Source of the DNA: DASPXY01 sp038227745
GTDB taxonomy: Bacteria > Planctomycetota > Planctomycetia > Gemmatales > Gemmataceae
Reading direction: 5' to 3'
NCBI GenBank assembly: GCA_038227745.1
Contig: JBBRPS010000005.1
Span: forward strand, 1-42,000
DNA length: 42,000 nucleotides
The translations under genes and the position numbers were made by a program. Below are positions 1 to 11,011 of this stretch, one piece after another (position 1 is the first letter of the stretch; each line of letters begins with the position of its first letter). The notes under the pieces were generated by a model. The model was not told the origin of the DNA. It made no database searches and was given only the letters and a program-made list of their open reading frames with translations.

Positions 1-1325
1 CAGCGCACGACGCCGCCGTTGACGCGGATCACCTGCCCCGTGATGAACGCCGCCGCCGGTGAGACCAGCCAGCGCGCCGCCGCCGCCACGTCCTCCGGCG
101 TGCCCCAGCGCTCCAGCGGCGTCTCTCCGATGACACGCTGCTGCCAGCTCTGCGAGGCGCCCTGGCCCCACGCCGTGCGGATCCAGCCCGGCGCCAGACA
201 GTTGACGCGCACCTCCGGCGCCAGCGACAGCGCCAGGCTCTTGGTGAACGCCATCACCGCCGCCTTCGTCGCCGCGAACAACTGGCCGCTGTCGCCCGCC
301 ATGCCGACATCGGCCTTGTCCCAGCCCATGTTGACGATCGCGCCCGAGCCGCGCTCCTGCATGCGCCGGCCGACGTCGCGCGCCATCAGCAGGCTGGCCA
401 TCACGTCCACTTCCATCAGCTCGCGCAGCTTGTGGGCGAACGGCCAGTCCGCCGCCTCGCCGGTCAGGACGTCGGCGCCGGCGTTGTTGATCCAGATGTC
501 GAGCGGCCCCCACTCCTCCCACGCGGTATCGACCAGCCGACGGCACTCTTCCAGCTGAATCAGGTTGCCGAGCAGCATCTGCGCCTGGCCGCCGTCCGCG
601 GCGATCTCGTCGGCCACGGCAGTGGCCGCCTCAGAGTCGCGCCCGTGGACGATGACACGGGCACCCGCGGCGGCCAGTTCCAGCGCGATCGCCCGGCCGA
701 TGCCGCTCGTCGCGCCGGTCACCAGCGCCGTCATACCCGCCAGCTCGCGCCCGCCGGCGGTCTTCGCGCGCGGCGCCCGCTCACCCCGCGCTCCGGTGGA
801 AATGCGGTCGTCCTCGTCGTCCTCGTCATCATCCTCGTCGTCTTCCTCGTCCTCCTCCGACGGGTCGAACTCGTCCCAGAGTTCGGCGATGGTCTTGCCC
901 AGCACGGGGTGGACGAAGTTCGGCGCGATCTCGGCGAACGGCTCCAGGACGAAGCCGCGCTCGTGCATGCGCGGATGGGGGACGGTCAGCAGGGAGGTGT
1001 CCAGCCGACGGTCGCCGTAGATGAGGAGGTCGAGGTCGATGCTGCGCGGGCCGTGCCGTTCACGCCGCACGCGGCCCAGGTCCTGCTCGATCTCCAGGAG
1101 GGCGGCGAGGAGGTCGTCGGCGCTCAGGTCGGTCTGCACCTCGACGACGGCGTTGAGATACGGCCCCTGGCCGGGGGGACCGCCGACCGGCTCCGTCTCG
1201 TAGTAGGACGAAACCTGGGTGACTTCGAGGTTCTCGTGGTCCTGCAGCGCCTGCAGGGCGCCGTCGAGGTTCGCCTGACGGTCGCCGAGGTTGCTGCCCA
1301 GGCCGATGTACGCGGTCACTGTCAT
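1..1325 (-). CDS. folK: FolK (HPPK) fused in frame to a short-chain dehydrogenase/reductase, partial at left edge
   Basis: Reading from the ATG at 1325, residues 1 to about 165 are 6-hydroxymethyl-7,8-dihydropterin pyrophosphokinase, the folate-pathway enzyme that moves pyrophosphate from ATP to the pterin. Visible motifs are YIGLGSNLGDR near the start, ERHGPRSIDLDLLIYG near residue 90 (metal-binding Asp pair) and VPHPRMHERGFVLEPF. A strongly acidic Asp/Glu linker (about 155-172) and a short basic stretch lead, with no stop or frame change, into an SDR domain from residue 198 (MTALVTGATSGIGRAI, NAD(P) glycine motif; NNAG motif follows). The in-frame join was checked codon by codon across 734-815. 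The SDR lacks the usual active site: the YxxxK position reads FAATK and no NISS motif is seen. At least 441 residues; the C terminus lies outside the window, with only a few residues likely missing because VNGG is already reached. FolK is confident; the SDR substrate is unknown, though a pteridine-related role is a natural guess. Confidence 0.88.
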   Translation of the reverse strand, partial: MTVTAYIGLGSNLGDRQANLDGALQALQDHENLEVTQVSSYYETEPVGGPPGQGPYLNAVVEVQTDLSADDLLAALLEIEQDLGRVRRERHGPRSIDLDLLIYGDRRLDTSLLTVPHPRMHERGFVLEPFAEIAPNFVHPVLGKTIAELWDEFDPSEEDEEDDEDDDEDDEDDRISTGARGERAPRAKTAGGRELAGMTALVTGATSGIGRAIALELAAAGARVIVHGRDSEAATAVADEIAADGGQAQMLLGNLIQLEECRRLVDTAWEEWGPLDIWINNAGADVLTGEAADWPFAHKLRELMEVDVMASLLMARDVGRRMQERGSGAIVNMGWDKADVGMAGDSGQLFAATKAAVMAFTKSLALSLAPEVRVNCLAPGWIRTAWGQGASQSWQQRVIGETPLERWGTPEDVAAAARWLVSPAAAFITGQVIRVNGGVVR

Positions 1326-1364
1326 GGACTAGGTCTCACGTGGGGCCGGGCACTTCGTTTAGTC

Positions 1365-1392
1365 AAGCCCACGGGTTGCAACCCGTGGGCTT
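1365..1392. repeat. Perfect 28-bp palindrome at the 3' end of the formate dehydrogenase gene
   Basis: Arms aagcccacgggttg and caacccgtgggctt pair without mismatch or loop. It begins at the stop codon of the minus-strand dehydrogenase gene and lies upstream of folK, so it could act as a factor-independent terminator, although no clear T-run follows. Related palindromes occur at 14115, 20821, 26549 and 28889 and, more loosely, at 9036, so this is a dispersed repeat family. Confidence 0.85.
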
Positions 1393-4256
1393 TAAACGAG
1401 TCGCGCGCCGGCGGGTTCGATGCGCACCGCACAGAACTTGAACTCCGGGATTTTACCGTCCGGGTCGAGTTCGTCTATGGTGAGCATGTTCGCCGCCGCC
1501 TCGCGGAAGTGGAACGGGATGAACACGCTCCCCACCGGCACCGCCTCACTGGAGCGGGCCGGCAGCTCGATCGCCCCGCGCCGCGAGCGCACCGTCACCG
1601 TTTCGCCGTCCGCGACGCCCAGCCGCGCCAGGTCCGCGGGGTGGATCTCCACGAACGGCCCGGGCTGTAGCGCCGCCAGCGCCGACGCCCGCCGCGTCAT
1701 CGTCCCCGTGTGCCAGTGCTCCAGCAGCCGCCCCGTATTCAGCACCAGGGGATACTCGGCGTCGGGCAGTTCCTTCGCCGGCGCGAACGTACACGGCACG
1801 AACTTGCCGCGCCCCGACGGCGTCGGGAAGCGCTCGCCGAACAGCACCGCGGTGCCGTCCGTCCCCTCCGGGTCCGGGCACGGCCAGACCTTCCCCGTCG
1901 CGCCGAGCCGCTCGTACGTCAGGCCGCGATAGCTCTCGGTGAGGTCCGCGAACTCCGCGAAGACTTCTTGCGGCGAACGGTAGTCCATCGGGTAGCCGAG
2001 CCGCGCCGCCAGGTCGCACAGCACCTCCCAGTCGGGCCGCGCCTCTCCGGGCGGCTCCAGCGCCTTGCGCCCGACCTGCACGCGCCGGTCGGTGTTGGTG
2101 TAAGTGCCCGTCTTCTCCAGGAACGACGCGGCCGGCAGCACCACGTCGGCGAACTCGGCGGTCTCGGTCAGGAAGATGTCCTGCACGGCGAGGAACTCCA
2201 GGCCCGCGAGCGCCTTGCGGACCTTGTTGATGTTCGGGTCGGACAGGAACGGGTTCTCGCCCATCATGAACATGCCCTTGACCCGCCCCGCCAGCGCCGC
2301 CGCCATGATCTCCACCACGGTCAGGCCCGGCTGCGGGTCAAGGGACACGCCCCACGCCGTCTCGAACTTGCGCCGCACCGCCGCGCTGGCGACGGGCTGA
2401 TAGTCGGGGTAGACCATCGGGACCAGGCCGGCGTCGGAGGCTCCCTGCACGTTGTTCTGGCCGCGCAGCGGGTGCAGGCCGGTGCCGCGCCGGCCGACGT
2501 TACCCGTCAGCAGACACAGCGCGATCAGGCAGCGAGCGTTGTCGGTGCCGTGGCTGTGCTGACTGATGCCCATGCCCCAGAAGATCATCATCCGCCGCGC
2601 CGCGCCGATGGCGTGGGCCACTTCCTCGATGACCCGCGCCTCGATGCCGCAGACCGGGGCAACCCGCGCCGGCGGATAGTCGGCGACAACCTTGCACAGC
2701 GCCTCGAAGTTCTCGGTCCTGGCGCTGACGAAGTGCTCGTCGTACAGCCGGTCGCGGATCAGGACGTGCATCAGCGCGTTGTAGAAGGCGACGTCGGTGC
2801 TGGGGTTGAGGCGACAGTACCAGTCGGCGAAGTCGGCGATCTGCGGGCGGCGCGGATCCACGACGATCAGGCGTGTGCCGCGCTTGACGGCCTCCTTAAA
2901 GAAGGTCGCGGCGACGGGATGGTTGGCGGTCGTGTTCGTGCCGGTGAGCAGCAGCAGCTCGGCGTCGAGGGCGTGGCCGAAGACGTCCGTCACCGCCCCC
3001 GAGCCGATGCCCTCCAGCAGCGCCGCCACGGACGAGGCGTGGCAGAGCCGCGTGCAGTGATCGACGTTGTTCGTCCCCAGCGCGGCGCGCATCAGCTTCT
3101 GGAAGAGGTACGCCTCCTCGTTGGAGCACTTGGCCGAGCCGAAGCCGGCAAGGGCGCCGGGGCCGTGGGCGTCGCGGATCGAGCGGAGCCGGGTCGCGAT
3201 CAGGTCGAGGGCCTCGTCCCACGACGCTTCACGAAAGGCGGGCATGACCTCCGCGTAATCGACGATGCCACCCCCGCGGCCCTCGCCGCGGACGGCGCGC
3301 GAGAGCGGCCCTTTGGGGTAGAACTCGGGGCGGCGGATGAGCGGGCGCGTGAGGCGCTGTTCGTGCTGAGTGTAGTCCCAGCCGTAGCGGCCCTTGACGC
3401 ACAGGCGGCCGTGGTTGCCGGGGCTGTCGCGGCCGTCGGCCCAGAGGATGTGGTTGTCCTTGACGTGGTACGTGAGCGCGCAGCCGACACCGCAGTACGG
3501 ACAAAGGCTCTCGACGGCCTTCGTCTGCGCCGGCGGCACCAGGGGCAGCGTGAGGGCTTTATTCGTGAGCGCGCCGGTGGGGCAGGCGGCGGCGCACTCG
3601 CCGCAGGAGACGCAGGTGCTGGCGCCCATCGGCTGGTCGAGGTCGAAGGCGATGTGCGTGCGGCCGGCGCGGCCGGCGCGGCCGATGACCTCGTTGGACT
3701 GCACGTCGTCGCAGGCGCGGATGCAGCGGTCGCAGAGGATGCAGGCGCGGTGATCGACGGCGATCACGGGGGAGGACAGGTCCACAGGCAGAGATTTCAG
3801 ATTGCAGATCTCAGATTGCAGATTTGCAGAACGGCTGCCTGCCTGCAAATCTGCAATCTGAGATCTGCAATCTGAAATCTCTCCGTTTGCGCCGTTCACC
3901 GGGAGCAGGCCGTAGCTCCGCCCCAGCGCCTCCAGGTCGCAGTCGCCGGTCGTCTGCTCGCGGCGGCAGGGCGTGGGATGCTCGGCGAGCAGCAGGGCGA
4001 GAAGCATGCGCCGCTGCTTCTCGACCAGTTCGCCGCCGGTGCGGACCTGCATCGCTTCCTCACAGGGGCGGACGCAGGCGGCGGCCAGGGTGCGGCCGCC
4101 GACGTCCACGACGCACAGGCGGCAGACGCCGACGGGCCGTAGTCTCGGGCTGTGACAGAGCACGGGGATGTTGATACCATGCTGGGTGGCGGCCTCCCAG
4201 ATCGTCGTGCCCGGCGCGACGGTGATGGGGCGGCCGTCCAGGGAGAGGTTGATCAT
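1392..4256 (-). CDS. Formate dehydrogenase-like molybdopterin oxidoreductase, catalytic (alpha) subunit, cysteine type
   Basis: A 954-residue protein with the domain order of soluble NAD-linked formate dehydrogenase alpha subunits. There is an N-terminal 2Fe-2S ferredoxin domain (Cys34, 45, 48, 61), a NuoG-like segment, two 4Fe-4S clusters (CILCDRCIRAC at 172-182; CVSCGECAAACP at 215-226), the CPYCGVGC cluster motif of the Mo-bisPGD domain (252-259), and a C-terminal molybdopterin-dinucleotide-binding domain. The predicted Mo ligand is Cys405 in DHCTRLCHASS, coded TGC, so the enzyme does not use selenocysteine. Its expected role is oxidation of formate to CO2, passing electrons through the Fe-S chain. 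No FdsB/FdsG NADH-binding partner genes are adjacent, so the electron acceptor is unknown. Residues about 125-156 are encoded by a 40-bp-arm inverted repeat and look foreign to the family. The gene is divergent from the HAD gene across 113 bp. A related molybdopterin oxidoreductase with another substrate cannot be excluded. Confidence 0.85.
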   Translation of the reverse strand: MINLSLDGRPITVAPGTTIWEAATQHGINIPVLCHSPRLRPVGVCRLCVVDVGGRTLAAACVRPCEEAMQVRTGGELVEKQRRMLLALLLAEHPTPCRREQTTGDCDLEALGRSYGLLPVNGANGEISDCRSQIADLQAGSRSANLQSEICNLKSLPVDLSSPVIAVDHRACILCDRCIRACDDVQSNEVIGRAGRAGRTHIAFDLDQPMGASTCVSCGECAAACPTGALTNKALTLPLVPPAQTKAVESLCPYCGVGCALTYHVKDNHILWADGRDSPGNHGRLCVKGRYGWDYTQHEQRLTRPLIRRPEFYPKGPLSRAVRGEGRGGGIVDYAEVMPAFREASWDEALDLIATRLRSIRDAHGPGALAGFGSAKCSNEEAYLFQKLMRAALGTNNVDHCTRLCHASSVAALLEGIGSGAVTDVFGHALDAELLLLTGTNTTANHPVAATFFKEAVKRGTRLIVVDPRRPQIADFADWYCRLNPSTDVAFYNALMHVLIRDRLYDEHFVSARTENFEALCKVVADYPPARVAPVCGIEARVIEEVAHAIGAARRMMIFWGMGISQHSHGTDNARCLIALCLLTGNVGRRGTGLHPLRGQNNVQGASDAGLVPMVYPDYQPVASAAVRRKFETAWGVSLDPQPGLTVVEIMAAALAGRVKGMFMMGENPFLSDPNINKVRKALAGLEFLAVQDIFLTETAEFADVVLPAASFLEKTGTYTNTDRRVQVGRKALEPPGEARPDWEVLCDLAARLGYPMDYRSPQEVFAEFADLTESYRGLTYERLGATGKVWPCPDPEGTDGTAVLFGERFPTPSGRGKFVPCTFAPAKELPDAEYPLVLNTGRLLEHWHTGTMTRRASALAALQPGPFVEIHPADLARLGVADGETVTVRSRRGAIELPARSSEAVPVGSVFIPFHFREAAANMLTIDELDPDGKIPEFKFCAVRIEPAGARLV
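3790..3882. repeat. Large inverted repeat (two perfect 40-bp arms) inside the formate dehydrogenase coding sequence
   Basis: Bases 3790-3829 are the exact reverse complement of 3843-3882, separated by a 13-bp loop. Each arm is itself built of near-repeats of cagattgcagat. The element is AT-richer than its surroundings, keeps the reading frame and encodes about 32 residues (about 125-156) between the 2Fe-2S/NuoG-like region and the first 4Fe-4S motif. That is a linker position where an insertion could be tolerated. It looks like an inserted palindromic repeat element. Confidence 0.92.
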
Positions 4257-4369
4257 GGCAACCCGTTGTCCAGGGTGGTTGGCAGGTCCGGCGAATGCTC
4301 TTCATTGTGAGCGCCCGGGCGGGGGGAAAGCAAGGGGTGGCCGCTCGCGGTCCCGGGAGTGACAGGCGT

Positions 4370-5020
4370 ATGTCAGAGAATATCCGCGCGGTGCTGTTCG
4401 ACTTCGACGGCACCCTCGCCGACAGCTACCCCGCCATCACCGCCAGCGTGAACCACGTCCGCGCCGTACACGGCCTGCCGCCGCTGGACGAGGCGGAGGT
4501 GCGGCGCCACGTCGGCCGCGGCCCGGCCTACTTGCTCGAACACACCATCCCCGGTGGGAACCTTGCTACCGATTGGCCGCGCTACCGTGCGCACCACCCG
4601 ACCGTGATGGAGAGTCACACGAGGCTGCTTCCCGGCGCTGCGCAAGTGATCGACGATCTGAAAAGTACAGGCCGCCGTGTCGGCGTGTGCAGCAACAAGC
4701 CACGCGCCTTCACGGTCAGGCTGCTCGCCCATCTGAACCTGGAAGTCGATCTCATCCTCGGACCGGAGGACGTGGCTCGGCCCAAGCCCGCCCCCGATAT
4801 GCTGCGGGTGGCCCTGGCCCGGCTGCGGCTCCCGGCGGAGGAAGTTCTGTACGTCGGCGACATGGTAGTGGACATCGACACGGCACGGGGCGCCGGCGTC
4901 CGCGTTTGGGTGGTGCCGACGGGGTCCGACGAGCGCGAGCACCTGGAGGCGGCCCGGCCCGACCGGATCCTCGCCGGTCTGCACGAAATAGCTGGACTGC
5001 TGAGTGCGGCGGGAGAATAA
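4370..5020 (+). CDS. gph: HAD-superfamily hydrolase, phosphoglycolate phosphatase-like
   Basis: A 216-residue HAD subfamily IA phosphatase. Motif I is LFDFDGTLADS (nucleophile and acid Asp) near the N terminus; motif II is in VGVCSNKPR; the conserved Lys is in the ARPKPAPDM segment; motif III/IV is VLYVGDMVVDIDTA. The helical cap lies between motifs I and II. The family removes phosphate from small phosphoesters, classically 2-phosphoglycolate, in the cytoplasm. I chose the ATG at 4370, which has GGGAG upstream and starts just before the conserved domain; a longer upstream frame adds only non-conserved residues. The gene is divergent from the dehydrogenase and alone on its strand. Substrate specificity cannot be read from sequence, so pyrophosphatase PpaX or a related activity is also possible. 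Confidence 0.8.
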   Translation: MSENIRAVLFDFDGTLADSYPAITASVNHVRAVHGLPPLDEAEVRRHVGRGPAYLLEHTIPGGNLATDWPRYRAHHPTVMESHTRLLPGAAQVIDDLKSTGRRVGVCSNKPRAFTVRLLAHLNLEVDLILGPEDVARPKPAPDMLRVALARLRLPAEEVLYVGDMVVDIDTARGAGVRVWVVPTGSDEREHLEAARPDRILAGLHEIAGLLSAAGE

Positions 5021-5250
5021 CACACAACACGCGCCCGGCGCATCTTCCGTAGAACCCGCATGACAGCGACCCCAAGGCCGCCTTTCCGCCAGAGCATTGT
5101 GAAAAAGGAATAACCCCTTTGTCGATGCCTGATGCGTAAGGAGGCCTGCGCCCCTGGCGCCGCAACGGAAGCGAAAGCCTCCAGTCCGTCCGGCGGCCCG
5201 GCACCGCTGGGACGGTTGCCGTGCGTTCTGCCCCAGACAAGGAGTGTCTC

Positions 5251-7281
5251 ATGCGTTTTGCCCGCTGGCTGTTCAGCCTCGGGGCCGGTCTGGCTCTGGC
5301 CGTCAGCCAGGCCTCTGCCCAGTACGTCCCGTCCTATCAGGCCACGCCGTACTATGGTGCCCCGGCCTACCCGATCACGCCGTACTACGGTGCCCCGGCC
5401 TACCCCGCGGCGCCGTACTACGGCGCTCCCGCCTACCCCACCGCGCAATACTACAGGGCCCCCGCCTACCCCGCGACGGCGTACTACGGTGCCCCAGCCT
5501 ACCCCACGGCGCAATACTACCAGGCCGCGGCCTACCCCGCCCGACCGTACTCCGGCGCCCAGGTCGTCCAGGTGCCAGACTGCCCTCAGCCGGTGCCTCA
5601 ATGCCAGCCGGCGGTCCCACCCCGGTGCGACGCGCCGCCGGCAGTCGCTCCCCCACCGGCTGACCTGAAGCTCGCCCCCAAGGAAGAACCCATCCCCGCC
5701 CCCAAGGAACCTGCACCCAAGGAGCCCGCGCCGACACCCGACCTGACGGCGCAGGCCAGTCAGCCGCCGCCCAGCGAGGCCTTCGCCCAGCCGCCGCCGG
5801 CGGGCGGCGCCGAGGCGGCTAGCTTTGCCCCCAACATGTTCGGCGATCAGTTCGGTTCCGGCCGACTCCGGTTCACCCTCCAGCCCCCGCCGCTCATTAT
5901 CCCCGCGGTGCCGGGGACACCCGGGGTTCAGCTGCGGCTCGGCGGCCAATTCACAGGCGGGGGGAAAGGTTCGACGGGCCCCCTGCCCTTCACGGCCGCG
6001 CCGGCGAACAACTTCTTAACCTTCACGACCAACAGCCCGGTGACGATCTTCGGGACCACCGTCAACCCGCCGGTGGTGTTCTCCAGCCAGAACCCGGCGA
6101 CTCTCGGGACGGCGACCGTCGGCCTGGCCCCGAACGCCGCGGACCAGCAGGCGACCCTGGCGCAGGCGGTCCGACAGGCCGGGCCCGGGGGGACGTTGGT
6201 CTACTTGCCGTCGGCGAGTCTTGCCCAGCTGATCGGGGGCAACAACCTCTACAGCATTCAAACCTTTTACGATTACCTCATCTCCGGGACTCCGGGCATT
6301 CCCGGGCAGGTCATCCCGCGGGGGGCGATTTTCATCGATGTGGCGAACCCGGCGGGCGGCGGCGTGGTGGGGCGGGTGAAGATCGCCGAGGACAGTAACC
6401 CGCTGCCGCGCGACCGCTTTATCTTCGACTACGATTATTTCAGCAACACCCCCCTGGTGGCCGGCGGCTTTGACGTTCACCGTTTCGCTCTGGGTGTCGA
6501 AAAAACCTTCTTCGATCGGAGGATGTCCTTCGAGGTCCGCGTGCCGTTCGCCAGCACCCTCGACAGCAGCAGTACTCAGGGGTTTGAGAGCAGGAGCACC
6601 GAGCTCGGCAACATCCGCCTGAGCGTGAAAGGACTGCTCTGGCGCAGCGAGGTGCTGAACGTCGCCTCGGGTTTGGGAATCCACCTGCCGACGGCGAACG
6701 ACACCCGCGTCGCGCTGCCCACGGGAGTCGAAATCGTCCGCATCGAGAACGAGGCGGTGATTCTGACCCCGTTCATCGCCGTCCTGTACACGCCGAACAG
6801 CCGCCTCTTCGCCCAGGCCTGGATGTCGTGGGACTTCGACCCCAGCGGCAACCCCGTCCTCGTCAACACCGACCTGACCGGCCTGAGCGGCGTCGGCCGC
6901 CTCACGGACCAGACGTTCATGCAGGTGGACGCCCAGGTCGGCTTCTGGGTGGTCCAGACACAGGACGCCTCCCGGTGGCTGCGCGGGCTGGCGCCCTTCC
7001 TGGAGCTGCACTACAACACGACGCTCCAGAACCCCGACGTGATCACCGTGGGGGCGTTCAGCATCGGCGACCTGTCGGGCCGGCGGGATGAGCTGAACCT
7101 GTCGGCAGGGGTGGTGGCGCGCCTGGGGGGCAACTTCCTGTTGAGCATCGGTGCCTCGACGCCGCTGCGCACGGGCGATGATCGGTCGTTCGACTTCCAA
7201 CTGGGGGTGCGGGGGAGCCTTTTCTTCGGCCCCACCGCTCGCCAGAGCAACGCCCCGGCCCAAGCCCCGTCTTCCTTCTGA
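5251..7281 (+). CDS. Secreted Tyr/Pro-rich repeat protein with C-terminal beta-barrel-like region
   Basis: Starts at the ATG at 5251, preceded by AAGGAG. It encodes 676 residues. There is a signal peptide with a likely cut after ASA at residue 23, then seven 11-residue repeats of the form xTPYYGAPAYP (about 32-104). A Pro-rich linker follows with PKEEPIPAPKEPAPKEPA. A C-terminal half of about 450 residues consists of alternating hydrophobic strands with aromatic residues and resembles outer-membrane beta-barrel proteins (for example the segment around GGFDVHRFALGVEKTFFDRR, and a final strand FQLGVRGSLFFG). The likely location is the outer membrane or cell surface, with the repeats in the periplasm or wall layer. 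I do not recognise a named family. The gene converges with the DUF4214 gene. Confidence 0.75.
   Translation: MRFARWLFSLGAGLALAVSQASAQYVPSYQATPYYGAPAYPITPYYGAPAYPAAPYYGAPAYPTAQYYRAPAYPATAYYGAPAYPTAQYYQAAAYPARPYSGAQVVQVPDCPQPVPQCQPAVPPRCDAPPAVAPPPADLKLAPKEEPIPAPKEPAPKEPAPTPDLTAQASQPPPSEAFAQPPPAGGAEAASFAPNMFGDQFGSGRLRFTLQPPPLIIPAVPGTPGVQLRLGGQFTGGGKGSTGPLPFTAAPANNFLTFTTNSPVTIFGTTVNPPVVFSSQNPATLGTATVGLAPNAADQQATLAQAVRQAGPGGTLVYLPSASLAQLIGGNNLYSIQTFYDYLISGTPGIPGQVIPRGAIFIDVANPAGGGVVGRVKIAEDSNPLPRDRFIFDYDYFSNTPLVAGGFDVHRFALGVEKTFFDRRMSFEVRVPFASTLDSSSTQGFESRSTELGNIRLSVKGLLWRSEVLNVASGLGIHLPTANDTRVALPTGVEIVRIENEAVILTPFIAVLYTPNSRLFAQAWMSWDFDPSGNPVLVNTDLTGLSGVGRLTDQTFMQVDAQVGFWVVQTQDASRWLRGLAPFLELHYNTTLQNPDVITVGAFSIGDLSGRRDELNLSAGVVARLGGNFLLSIGASTPLRTGDDRSFDFQLGVRGSLFFGPTARQSNAPAQAPSSF
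5344..5562 (+). repeat. Seven tandem 33-bp coding repeats (YYGAPAYP units)
   Basis: An 11-codon unit is repeated about seven times in the secreted protein gene. Middle copies vary (YYRAPAYP, YYQAAAYP, PYSGAQ). The last copies diverge most, as expected for a repeat that expands and contracts by slippage or unequal recombination. It is a coding repeat and not a CRISPR array because there are no spacers. Confidence 0.9.
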
Positions 7282-7320
7282 TTCCGCCGAGGGAAGCGTA
7301 CTTCGTAACAGAGCGTTGAG

Positions 7321-7356
7321 AAAAAAGCCCGCGGCCGGGCGAACCCGGCCGCGGGC
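7321..7356 (-). terminator. Rho-independent terminator of the DUF4214 gene
   Basis: Perfect 13-bp arms (7327-7339 and 7344-7356) enclose a 4-base loop. On the minus strand the stem is followed directly by six T (7326-7321). It lies just past the stop codon of the minus-strand gene; no T-run follows in the plus direction, so it serves mainly the minus gene. Confidence 0.9.
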
Positions 7357-7378
7357 AAGTTACGTCAAGGGTCGGGCT

Positions 7379-7969
7379 TTAGCGACGGTCGAAGCGGAAC
7401 CAGCCTTCCCGGTGCCCCTCACGGTGGTACGCCTGCGGGTAACCCCACCAGCGGTGTGTATAGACCGGGGCGGGGGCAGGGGCGTAGATCGGGGCCTGCG
7501 GCTGAACCACGATCGGAGCCGGTTGCTGGACAACGGCCGGCGCGGCGGCCGCGTTCGCCGCCCCCAGGGTCAGCACGTTCACATTCGCGTCCCGCAGGAA
7601 CTCCGAGATCATGGCCTCGCGGCTGCCGTACTGGGCCATCTTGTTGGTCCAGTACTCCACGTCCTGCGGCATCAGCTGGGTGCGGTTGAGGACGTCGCGG
7701 TACAGCCCCAGGACCAGGCCGTCGGGCGTGCCGCCGAGGCGGTTCAGGTACTCGTCACTGGCCAGCATCTGCGCCAGGGCCGTCTGCGGCCCCTGGCTCT
7801 GGAGTTGGGGGACCCAGTAATTCATCGCCTGCTGGTCGGCGGGGTGGCCGAGGAAACGCTGGTACCAGTTGGAGACGACCGGCGCCGGGTCGTACTGCTG
7901 AGCCCGGACCCCCGAAGCCCCGCCGAGCGTCAGGAGTGTCGCGGCCGCTATCGTCAGAAAACGCTTCAT
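7379..7969 (-). CDS. Secreted DUF4214-domain protein
   Basis: A 196-residue protein from the ATG at 7969 (AGGGGG upstream). A signal peptide MKRFLTIAAATLLTLGGASGVRA is followed by two DUF4214-like units with the pattern W-x-FLGxxAD-x-YWxxxL (about 30-85) and LYRDVLNRTxLxxxDVEYWxxKM (about 85-135). The tail is Pro/Ala-rich and ends basic/aromatic (HRWWGYP, HREGHREGWFRFDRR). In other bacteria DUF4214 appears in exported and surface-layer or allergen-like proteins as a helical structural module. No catalytic motif is visible. It has its own terminator and is divergent from leuS across 248 bp. Confidence 0.8.
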   Translation of the reverse strand: MKRFLTIAAATLLTLGGASGVRAQQYDPAPVVSNWYQRFLGHPADQQAMNYWVPQLQSQGPQTALAQMLASDEYLNRLGGTPDGLVLGLYRDVLNRTQLMPQDVEYWTNKMAQYGSREAMISEFLRDANVNVLTLGAANAAAAPAVVQQPAPIVVQPQAPIYAPAPAPVYTHRWWGYPQAYHREGHREGWFRFDRR

Positions 7970-8128
7970 GATCGAACCCCCTCGTGTTGCCGTGTCTCTG
8001 AGAACTCGCTTGCCCACAAAAGGAACGCCTCGGTGCGGGCGGCTTGCGCAGTCTTCGGGCGTAAGACCGTGAACAACCGGAGCTTCTGGATGTCTAACAG
8101 AGCAAACGGCGTTCCATCACCGCCGCGA

Positions 8129-8157
8129 TTGACGTCGTTTGCGCGAGGGGATACATC
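8129..8157 (+). promoter_or_regulatory. Possible leuS promoter
   Basis: TTGACG at 8129-8134 is separated by 17 bp from TACATC at 8152-8157, about 60 bp before the leuS start. The -35 box is good and the -10 box weak, so this is a tentative call. No T-box-like leader was recognised. Confidence 0.3.
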
Positions 8158-8217
8158 AACCTTTTTCTTCGTGAGCGCCCGCCGCACTCCGCGAGCGAAC
8201 CCCAAGGAGGTGTACGC

Positions 8218-10977
<2,760 letters not shown>

Positions 10978-11011
10978 GACAGCGTTTCACCCCCGCAGAC
11001 AAGGCCGACGC

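Noticed and set aside
815..860. Simple-sequence tract giving poly-Ser on the plus strand
   Set aside because: It is the acidic Asp/Glu linker of the minus-strand FolK-SDR fusion read in the wrong direction.
3040..3056. Selenocysteine in the formate dehydrogenase
   Set aside because: The Mo-ligand codon in LCHASS is TGC (Cys), so no recoding is needed here.
1710..3875. 721-codon plus-strand frame opposite the formate dehydrogenase
   Set aside because: Shadow frame with no domain; the minus strand holds all Fe-S and molybdopterin motifs.
5344..5562. CRISPR-like array
   Set aside because: The 33-bp units are contiguous coding repeats without unique spacers.
8018..8217. T-box or other tRNA-sensing leader upstream of leuS
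   Set aside because: No T-box core or terminator/antiterminator pair could be seen in the 5' region.
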